Shown: positions 34,925 through 41,313 of the stretch, in pieces
Layout of the letters: each line of letters opens with the position of its first letter
Position numbering within the stretch: the first letter of the stretch is position 1
Source of the DNA: Rhodocytophaga aerolata
GTDB taxonomy: Bacteria; Bacteroidota; Bacteroidia; Cytophagales; 172606-1
DNA: 41,313 nt
Assembly: GCF_030503435.1 (NCBI RefSeq)
Contig: NZ_JAUKPO010000041.1
Location: 1-41,313, forward strand
Direction: 5' to 3'
Translations under genes and position numbers: made by a program
The notes under the pieces: model-generated
Seen by the model: only the letters and a program-made list of their open reading frames with translations
The model's database searches: none
What the model was told of the DNA's origin: nothing

Positions 34925-37348
34925 ATGCTGAAAAATTATATAACCATTGCCATCCGGAATTTATTGCGGCAGAAAGGATATACAGCCCTGAATATTGCCG
35001 GACTTGCTATTGGCATGGCTACCTGTATGCTCATTATGCTGTTTGTGCAGGATGAACTAAGCTACGACCGCTACAACGAAAAAGCCGACCAGATTTACCG
35101 GGTGGTGTTTAGGGGCAAGCTGAATGGAAATGAAATTGCTGTACCGCTGGCTCCTGCCCCAGCTGCGCAAACCCTGAAAAATGATTATCCGGAAGTGTTG
35201 GAGGCTACCCGAATGCGGGTAAACGGCAGCCCTCTGGTTACGTTTGAAAACCGGACTTTCAAAGAAGACCATTTTGCGTATGTAGATTCTAACTTCTTTC
35301 AGGTTTTTACCATTCCATTTATTAAAGGCAACCCGGCTACTGCCCTGAATGAACCAAACTCTATCGTCATTAGCAGGGCCACTGCTCAGAAGTTTTTTGG
35401 CGATCAGGACCCGATGGGGAAAGTGCTGCAGCTTAAAACATGGAAAGAATCCTACAAAGTAACTGGGGTTATAGATAAAGTACCCAGCAACTCTCACTTC
35501 CATCTGGATATGTTTGCCTCTATGGCCAGTCTGGATGAATCGAAGCAACCAGTATTTGTCAGCTTCAATTTTAACACGTACCTGGTACTGCCTAAAGATT
35601 ACCAGTATAAACAACTGGAAAGCAAACTGCCGCAGGTAGTAGAAAAATACATGGGGCCTCAGTTGAAACAATTTATGGGCATTAGCCTGGAAGATCTGAA
35701 GAAAAGGGGAGACCATGCCGGCTTGTTTTTACAGCCACTTACCGATATCCACTTATTTTCCGATTTTCAGTTTGAAATGGAGCCAGGCGGCGATATACGG
35801 TATGTATATATTTTTGGAGCTATTGCGATGTTTATGCTGCTGATAGCCTGCATAAACTTTATGAATATTTCAACCGCCGGAGCCGCCAAACGGGCCAAAG
35901 AGGTGGGTATCCGTAAAGTATTGGGTTCCATTAAAGAGCAATTAATAGGTCAGTTTTTAGCCGAATCTATTCTGCTAACAGCTTTTGCTTTGGTATTGGC
36001 TGTGTTAGTAGTTAATATAGCTATCCCAGTATTCAATACCCTGGCCGACAAGCAACTGAGCTTACGTACATTTATTGATCCGCTGTATATTATTGGTCTG
36101 CTGGTATTTGGCCTGTTCATAGGTATACTGGCGGGTAGTTATCCGGCTTTCTATTTATCCTCTTTCCAGCCGATAGAGGTATTAAAAGGAAAACTATCGG
36201 TGGGAGGAAAAACCGTGGGTTTGCGGAGTGCATTAGTGGTATTTCAATTTTTTATCTCGACTAATCTTATTGTAGGAACTGCAGTTGTATACAAGCAACT
36301 AAATTATGTGCAGGATAAAAAAATAGGCTACGACAAAGAACAAGTACTAGTGCTGCACGATACGCAGTCACTTGGTGCAAACGAAGAGGTATTCAGGCAG
36401 CAACTGTTAAAAGACTCCCGGGTGGTGAATGCCAGTATTTCTAACTACCTTCCGGCAGGGCCCACTAGCTGGAATTCTTCTGTGGTACAACCTGAGAACA
36501 ATAATGACCAAAGTGTTAATACACAACAATATCAGGTAGACCACAACTATATTCCTACATTAGGCATGGAGCTGGTAGCCGGCCGCAACTTTTCCCGCGA
36601 CTTTCCAACAGATTCTACTGCAGTAATTATTAATGAAGCAGCTATGCGTGCTTTTGGCTGGACTAATGATCCCCTGAATAAGGTAATAGGCCGTTTTGTA
36701 GATAATCAGGGTACGAAAGCAAATTACCGGGTAATAGGCGTGGTTAAAGATTTTCATTACGAATCGTTACACCGCACAATCGGCCCTTTGCTGATGTTCC
36801 TGGGCAATAGCAATGGTTCTATAATAGTAAAAACCAGAACGAAAGACATAGAAGGTCTTCTTTCCAGCATGAAAACTCAGTGGAATGCTATTAACGCTTC
36901 TACCCCCTTTGCCTACTCCTTTATGGACGAACGGTTTGCTAAAACGTACTATGCAGAACAGAAAGTTGGGCAGATCATTGCCATATTTGCCGGAATTACC
37001 ATCTTTATTGCCTGCCTGGGATTATTCGGACTGGCTACGTTTATGGCGGCTCAACGCACCAAAGAGATTGGTATACGGAAAGTATTGGGTGCTTCTACGT
37101 TTACCATTACTCTGCTGCTTTCCAAAGAGTTTTCCCGGCTGGTGCTCGTTGCCTTTTTGCTAGCTATTCCGGTATCCTGGTATGCAATGCACAAATGGCT
37201 GGAAGGGTTTGCCTACCGTACCGACATAGGTATTGGCGTTTTTATAGCGGCAGGTGTACTGGCTTTGTGTATAGCCTGGCTCACCGTTAGCTATCAATCG
37301 ATTAAGGCTGCCTTAACTAATCCGGTAAAAAGCCTGAGAAGCGAATAA
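34925..37348 (+). CDS. Double FtsX/MacB-type ABC permease, paralogue 6
   Basis: The 807-residue protein has two MacB_PCD + FtsX halves. The first helix is at about 18-41, coupling helices start at 326 (EVGIRKVLGS) and 714 (EIGIRKVLGA), and the C-terminus is NPVKSLRSE. It resembles paralogues 1-3 more than 4-5 in its INFMNISTAGAAKRAKEVG segment and in the SLHRTIGPLLMF stretch of the second periplasmic domain. It is a single-gene unit behind the fourth enhancer and -24/-12 pair and converges on the response regulator gene. Confidence 0.93.
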   Translation: MLKNYITIAIRNLLRQKGYTALNIAGLAIGMATCMLIMLFVQDELSYDRYNEKADQIYRVVFRGKLNGNEIAVPLAPAPAAQTLKNDYPEVLEATRMRVNGSPLVTFENRTFKEDHFAYVDSNFFQVFTIPFIKGNPATALNEPNSIVISRATAQKFFGDQDPMGKVLQLKTWKESYKVTGVIDKVPSNSHFHLDMFASMASLDESKQPVFVSFNFNTYLVLPKDYQYKQLESKLPQVVEKYMGPQLKQFMGISLEDLKKRGDHAGLFLQPLTDIHLFSDFQFEMEPGGDIRYVYIFGAIAMFMLLIACINFMNISTAGAAKRAKEVGIRKVLGSIKEQLIGQFLAESILLTAFALVLAVLVVNIAIPVFNTLADKQLSLRTFIDPLYIIGLLVFGLFIGILAGSYPAFYLSSFQPIEVLKGKLSVGGKTVGLRSALVVFQFFISTNLIVGTAVVYKQLNYVQDKKIGYDKEQVLVLHDTQSLGANEEVFRQQLLKDSRVVNASISNYLPAGPTSWNSSVVQPENNNDQSVNTQQYQVDHNYIPTLGMELVAGRNFSRDFPTDSTAVIINEAAMRAFGWTNDPLNKVIGRFVDNQGTKANYRVIGVVKDFHYESLHRTIGPLLMFLGNSNGSIIVKTRTKDIEGLLSSMKTQWNAINASTPFAYSFMDERFAKTYYAEQKVGQIIAIFAGITIFIACLGLFGLATFMAAQRTKEIGIRKVLGASTFTITLLLSKEFSRLVLVAFLLAIPVSWYAMHKWLEGFAYRTDIGIGVFIAAGVLALCIAWLTVSYQSIKAALTNPVKSLRSE

Positions 37349-37429
37349 AGATAAATGTCTAACGTATTGTGCTATCCGGATGGTCATACGTGTCATGCTT
37401 TTTAGATACTAGTTACTGGGGCAATTAGC

Positions 37430-37473
37430 ACCCCACAAAGGACTTTTACCTGATCGGTAGTTCTTTGTGGGGT
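37430..37473. terminator. Inverted repeat between convergent genes
   Basis: ACCCCACAAAG at 37430-37440 pairs with CTTTGTGGGGT at 37463-37473, extended by two weaker pairs. It sits between the converging stops at 37348 and 37477. Neither side has a T tract, so it may act as a barrier hairpin rather than a classical terminator. Confidence 0.5.
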
Positions 37474-37476
37474 AAG

Positions 37477-38130
37477 CTAATCTACCAGGTGATGGGAAAC
37501 AGCGTAGCGGATTAGCGTAGCGGTATTGTTGGATTGTGTTTTCTCCAGCAGGCTTTGCCGGTGCGACTCGATAGTACGTTTGCTGGTAAAAAGTTTATCT
37601 GCAATTTCGGCATTGGTAAGCCCATCAGCAATCAGGCGGAGTACTTCTATTTCTCTTTTAGAAAGCTCATTGCCAGTGATTTTTGAAGAAGTGGCAAAAG
37701 GTGTTTTGGCAGCGGGGCCGGTTACCTTGGCCAGCAGGCTCAAGGCAATTTCGGTACAAATGAATTTCTGCCCACTGGCTACCATCCGGATTCCGTGTAC
37801 AAATTCCTCTTTTCCGGTATTTTTCAACAAATAGCCTGTGGCGCCCGCCTCAAACATTTTATTGATATGGCTTTCATGATCCAACATAGAGAGAATCAGC
37901 ACTTTTACCGGATACTTATCTTTAATCTGTTTAGTGGCCTCATAGCCATCCATACCAGGCATATTTATATCCACCACTGCTACATCTGCCTCTTCGCGTG
38001 TAAGCAAGTCCAGTAACTCCAAGCCATTCGCTGCTTCTCCTACTAGTTGTATATCTTTTTCATTACCCAGGAGTGCCTTCACCCCATCACGGATAATCTT
38101 ATGATCGTCAGCAAGTACTACTCTTATCAT
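37477..38130 (-). CDS. NarL/LuxR-family response regulator
   Basis: The 217-residue protein has an N-terminal receiver domain (3-120) with the acidic pair D8-D9, the phosphorylation site D54 in VAVVDINMPGMDG, and the conserved Thr/Ser and Lys regions (LILSML, GYLLKNTGKEEF). The C-terminal LuxR-type HTH (about 154-212) is LSKREIEVLRLIADGLTNAEIADKLFTSKRTIESHR. It should be a DNA-binding transcription factor controlled by a sensor kinase, but no kinase gene is adjacent, so it is an orphan here. It lacks the AAA+ domain needed to activate sigma-54 and therefore is not the regulator expected for the palindromes. Confidence 0.95.
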   Translation of the reverse strand: MIRVVLADDHKIIRDGVKALLGNEKDIQLVGEAANGLELLDLLTREEADVAVVDINMPGMDGYEATKQIKDKYPVKVLILSMLDHESHINKMFEAGATGYLLKNTGKEEFVHGIRMVASGQKFICTEIALSLLAKVTGPAAKTPFATSSKITGNELSKREIEVLRLIADGLTNAEIADKLFTSKRTIESHRQSLLEKTQSNNTATLIRYAVSHHLVD

Positions 38131-39065
38131 AGCAGATAAAATTTAAAGTATGTAAAGATCAATCGTCGAAACTCTGAATTCCTTTTCAGAGCATTAACAG
38201 GTGCTTCACCCGGAATACCCGAATATACGTTACTGGGTAGCTGGCCTGCTCATCCTTTAACAGATTCATTACATATACAAGTACGATAATGAACGTACAA
38301 AATGCTTACCCGGATACTATATACCAATTTATATTACGCCAACCTAGTATCTATTACTAAAGAACAGCTATTGTCCGGATAAGTAATGCATTGAGTACTA
38401 ATACGTAAAAGTTTGTAAGAAATACTTATTTTATAAATACCGTATTATATCCGTTTTGAAGTTTTATAGATTTTAACAGATTTGTATCCTGGCTAATCCA
38501 ATTTGTACAATGATAGCAAGGCCAGCTGTTTTGTAAACTCATGCTGAATGATAGAAGTACCTGGCACATGTTTACAGTTTAGCATATGTGATCTGCTTTA
38601 TAAAAGAGCTACACACCTAATCCTCCTGGCTTCTTACATAAAGGATGGGTAGGCAGCAACTAAAATTTAATAAATATCCGATACCATACTCGGTTATATG
38701 TTTTCCGATGGTAACAACACGTAAGTATAGGGAAGGTAACTCGAATTGGGGCTACCCTAATTCTAATCAGGGTAAGCGGTTGCTACATTCAGGTAATTAT
38801 TTGCCTTTCTCATCCCTGGGATATACGGTAGTATACAAGCGAATTGCTAGCTCCATTTTGTCTCAAAGAAAGAGTGATTAAGTGAATGAAAATGGTGGAT
38901 AGCAACTATAAAGCTTATTGCGTTGTTAGTAACATACAACTATGGGTTGGTAAGCCAATGAATATACCTATTAACTGTAGGTTTTAGATTGAGAAAAAGT
39001 AAAAGAGTAATATAATTCCTGTTACCCAGCAAGCAGGCTACCTTATTTGCCGGAAAGGAACACAT
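38131..39065. other. Long gene-poor region
   Basis: No convincing gene lies in these 935 bases. A 78-codon plus-strand frame at 38645-38881 has no family or Shine-Dalgarno support. Visible structures are a CTCTGAA/TTCAGAG repeat at 38172-38191, close to the response regulator start, and a GCTACCCT/AGGGTAAGC hairpin near 38753-38777. Promoters for the divergent genes at 38130 and 39066 presumably lie here but I cannot place them. Confidence 0.5.
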
Positions 39066-39278
39066 ATGAGAGAAATAAATATTGTTTTTAATAAAACAAA
39101 GACCAGGGGCTTCTCGGCGATAATTCAGGAAATGCCAGAGATTGAGGTAACAGCCGATACACTGCTAGAAGTGCAGCGGCACATATTTCAACTGCTTCCC
39201 CTAATAATGAAAGAATGCTTTCATGAGCATAGCTATAAGGTAAATATATCTCTCAGACTTTCTATCTCTAATGTCTGA
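39066..39278 (+). CDS. Small protein of unknown function, HicB-like pattern
   Basis: The 70-residue product (MREINIVFNKTKTRGFSAIIQEMPEIEVTADTL...) has the beta-beta-beta-alpha pattern of HicB-like proteins: a GFSAIIQEMPEIEVTADTLLEVQRHI segment resembles their GYxAxxPELPGxxxxGDTxEEAL signature. No HicA partner and no DNA-binding domain are present, so it would be an isolated domain. An AAAGGAAC sequence upstream may help initiation. The resemblance is by eye and weak. Confidence 0.5.
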   Translation: MREINIVFNKTKTRGFSAIIQEMPEIEVTADTLLEVQRHIFQLLPLIMKECFHEHSYKVNISLRLSISNV

Positions 39279-39353
39279 TGATTCTAGGGCTATAAAAGGG
39301 TTTCAATATTAAAACCTCAAGCAGGTGTAAACCTGATAGCTAAATTACGTATA

Positions 39354-39408
39354 ATCTGGTAAGCTTAGTTGTATACAATTTACCGGTATACATACATATC
39401 TGGTAAGC
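39354..39408. repeat. Pair of ATCTGGTAAGC direct repeats
   Basis: The 11-mer occurs at 39354-39364 and 39398-39408, 44 bases apart (about four helical turns), upstream of the small gene at 39520. A third copy is at 33240-33250 before the PGRP gene. GTATAC or GTACAG follows within ten bases in both. They may be operator sites. Confidence 0.35.
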
Positions 39409-39519
39409 AACTTTGTACAGGTTAGCTATTACAGCGGCTGCTTAACACAAGCCAGGATATACTAAAACAGATAAAGTGGTGTTAACATAGTAGGACTAGT
39501 AAAATTTAGAGGAGGACAT

Positions 39520-39738
39520 ATGCCAGCGATATCAGAGAATGAAGTAATAGTGTTTTCATCCAAAGACCGGGGTGTATTAGGCGTATATGATAGTTTTAAA
39601 AGTTTGTATGCCAGAGGCATGAAGCGTTTTCATAGAAAACAGTTGCCCTTCAGTCAAGAAGAGTTAATTGTACGTTTGCTAAACAATGGCGAATATTCAT
39701 TTGGCCCTTACAAACTGGAGTTACGCAGAGAAAAGTAG
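39520..39738 (+). CDS. Small basic protein of unknown function
   Basis: The 72-residue product (MPAISENEVIVFSSKDRGVLGVYDSFKSLYARGMKRFHRKQ...) has no signal peptide or known motif. It mixes short strands with a basic helical middle (LYARGMKRFHRKQLPFSQEELIVRLL). It has the strong Shine-Dalgarno sequence GAGGAGG seven bases before the ATG, unusual in this window, which supports a real and well-translated gene. Two direct repeats lie upstream and a strong terminator follows at 39847. Confidence 0.65.
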   Translation: MPAISENEVIVFSSKDRGVLGVYDSFKSLYARGMKRFHRKQLPFSQEELIVRLLNNGEYSFGPYKLELRREK

Positions 39739-40389
39739 CCATTTTTAAAAACCTTTTTCAGGTAGGCCTGCAAACGGCCATTTACCTAGTATACCTAATT
39801 TACCTACATATAGTAGCTGGTTATGTAAGTATACGTAGTATCCAGCTTAAAAAACCGTTGCTTGCGACAGTCGCAAGCAACGGTTTTTTAATGCCTATCC
39901 CATAAAAATACAAGATTTAGTCATCCTCCAGCAAATAACTTCCGTACAAGCAAACACTGTGGACAGCACCTGGTGACAGCTTATCTGATATTATAGCTGC
40001 TTACCAGCAAACAAGGGGCGGTAGGGGTTATTAGAAATGTACTGCTACGAGTTGTTGTTTGCCGGGATAAGTTTAGTTCAAAAAAGTATTGATGCAACGT
40101 TTAAGCTTTATCTCTTGGCGTTCAATTGGTAGCGAATGTTACTATGTGTGTTTTCTACCTAAAAAATCAATAAATACTTATATAAAAACAGTATTTTGTG
40201 CATTTTTTATTACATCAATATATAGTAATTTTGTAACCCTGCTTATCCCTATTAAAATTATAAATAGTAACGCGATAAAGTCTTAATAGCAAATAATATT
40301 TGGGTAAACGAATGAATACCTGTACTTGCTACTTAAGTAATTATACTTAAAATATAAAAAGTTTTTATATATACTAACTGCTCCCTTTG
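39739..40389. other. Gene-poor region holding a terminator
   Basis: Apart from the palindromic terminator at 39847-39891, these 651 bases hold no gene I can support. A 65-codon frame at 40089-40286 is hydrophobic but has no support, and the last 200 bases are very A+T-rich and probably include the acetyltransferase promoter. Confidence 0.5.
39847..39891. terminator. Strong bidirectional intrinsic terminator
   Basis: Twenty-two paired bases (39847-39868 with 39870-39891) surround a single central base. The outer pairs are A6 against T6, so both strands have a GC-rich stem followed by a T run. Confidence 0.9.
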
Positions 40390-40932
40390 ATGATTTTAAA
40401 AGGAAAACGTACATTAGTAAAAGCCATTAATCCCGAAGAATTTTTTCTGTTTTATACGTGGGCTACACAGCATGATGCCGGTTCCGGCTGGCAAGGCGAC
40501 CGGTATAGTTCGCGGATTCCTTCGTTAACAGATCTACGGAACGAATGGCAGTCGTCCGAGGCTTTGCAGCAGCAGAAAGGACGCTCGTTCGTTATTTTAG
40601 CGGATGGTAAGCCTATCGAACAGATTAATTATCATGAAATTAATCGTATTTGTAATGCAGTACAAATAGATGTACTTATTGGCGAAGACTTGCAGAAAGG
40701 CAAAGGGTATGGGTCGGATGCTATCCGGAATTTAATAAATCAATTGTTCCGTCATATGCAGATTGAACATTGCGAGCTAAAAATATTGGCTGAAAATACC
40801 AGAGCTATACAAGCGTATCTGCGTTTAGGGTTTGAATCTGTTGTTTCCTTTGTAGAAAATGGCATTGCCTGGCAAAAGATGGTGCTTGATAAAGAAGTAT
40901 TTTTTGGTCAGCCGGCCCTAGCACAGGCATAG
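40390..40932 (+). CDS. GNAT-family N-acetyltransferase
   Basis: The 180-residue protein has the GNAT fold of the RimJ/RimL type. The acetyl-CoA-binding segment is VLIGEDLQKGKGYGSDAIRNLINQLF (about 95-120), followed by CELKILAENTRAIQAYLRLGFESV, the usual N-x-x-A-x-x-x-Y-x-x-x-G-F motif. It would transfer an acetyl group to an amine on a small molecule or protein; the acceptor is unknown, and aminoglycoside or peptide N-terminal modification are both possible. The ATG at 40390 is preferred to the TTG at 40387. It is monocistronic. Confidence 0.9.
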   Translation: MILKGKRTLVKAINPEEFFLFYTWATQHDAGSGWQGDRYSSRIPSLTDLRNEWQSSEALQQQKGRSFVILADGKPIEQINYHEINRICNAVQIDVLIGEDLQKGKGYGSDAIRNLINQLFRHMQIEHCELKILAENTRAIQAYLRLGFESVVSFVENGIAWQKMVLDKEVFFGQPALAQA

Positions 40933-41313
40933 CTTTTTCGTCTTATTCTAGTCGTCTATATTCCAAAAGAGGAAGATTTTTTAAAGAGGGTATTTATATA
41001 ACTTCTTCTTTCTCAGTAGCGGTATGTGGGCGGCAACTATGAATGAAATTCAGTAACCCCTTCTTGATACGCCTCGAGTAGAAATGGATTGCCCACTAGT
41101 TCTAGGTCTTACTCCAGAATTATCTTGCAAAGTTTTATAGGAATATCTTAAACCTTCATAGATCAAAGGCGATACCTACGTAAAAAATGGAGATAGGCTA
41201 CTAAGATTTATTCAACTTCCGATTGCCCATTGGCTGTACCAGAAACCAATACCCATACCTTAACGTGAACTATGGATTAGCCGGTGCAACATTAGGCAGC
41301 CATAGGGTAGTGC
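40933..41313. other. Non-coding tail of the window
   Basis: I see no gene, RNA or clear terminator in the last 381 bases. Confidence 0.5.

Noticed and set aside
37477-38130. The response regulator as activator of the palindrome promoters
   Set aside because: It has a LuxR-type HTH and no AAA+ sigma-54-interaction domain (no GAFTGA motif).
38645-38881. 78-codon plus-strand frame in the long gap
   Set aside because: The composition does not look like a folded protein, and it has no initiation signal and no recognised family.
40089-40286. 65-codon hydrophobic frame before the acetyltransferase
   Set aside because: A+T-rich DNA readily gives hydrophobic frames, and there is no start signal or relative.

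Overview
The window looks like chromosomal DNA of a member of the Bacteroidota, most likely a pigmented cytophagal bacterium. The evidence is a type IX secretion sorting tail, DUF2807, DUF4097 and DUF2911 proteins, an Arm-DNA-binding-type tyrosine integrase, 800-residue double FtsX permeases, near absence of Shine-Dalgarno sequences, and neighbouring ispH, crtW and crtZ genes. The genus cannot be fixed from the sequence alone.

Layout. Positions 1-1800 hold a tyrosine recombinase gene next to a tRNA-Leu(UAA) whose acceptor stem is imperfect, possibly one end of an integrated element. Positions 1900-6200 hold envelope and secreted proteins: a Lys/Ala-rich exported protein, a MORN-repeat lipoprotein, a transglutaminase-like TPR protein and a DUF2807 protein. 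Positions 6300-12750 are a mostly housekeeping plus-strand block: Smr protein, DUF1015 protein, Maf, a beta-barrel, a small exported protein, then ispH-crtW-crtZ, which would link isoprenoid supply to ketolation and hydroxylation of carotenoids. Positions 12900-15700 hold stress genes: a cold-shock protein, Hsp20 and a DegP-type protease.

Positions 15700-37350 are the core of the window: six paralogous double FtsX/MacB-type permeases (about 780-810 residues each), all on the plus strand and with no ATPase gene nearby. They are interspersed with exported solenoid-like proteins (DUF4097, pentapeptide repeat, DUF2807), a DUF2911 protein and a PGRP amidase with a type IX tail. The decayed 3' end of another permease gene lies at 24540-24734. 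Four places in this block share one regulatory layout: a 37-bp imperfect palindrome (consensus ends TGTCCGG and TTTCCGGACA), then 64-68 bp of sequence, then a -24/-12 (sigma-54-like) element with AGGCA and TTG in fixed register, then a gene start 46-96 bp further on. I read this as an enhancer-driven sigma-54 regulon controlling exported proteins and orphan permeases. A canonical sigma-54 promoter also stands before hsp20, and a weaker one before the DUF2911 gene.

Positions 37400-41313 hold a NarL/LuxR response regulator facing the permeases, two small genes of unknown function, a strong bidirectional terminator and a GNAT acetyltransferase, separated by long gene-poor gaps. No CRISPR array, rRNA gene, insertion sequence or replication origin was seen.
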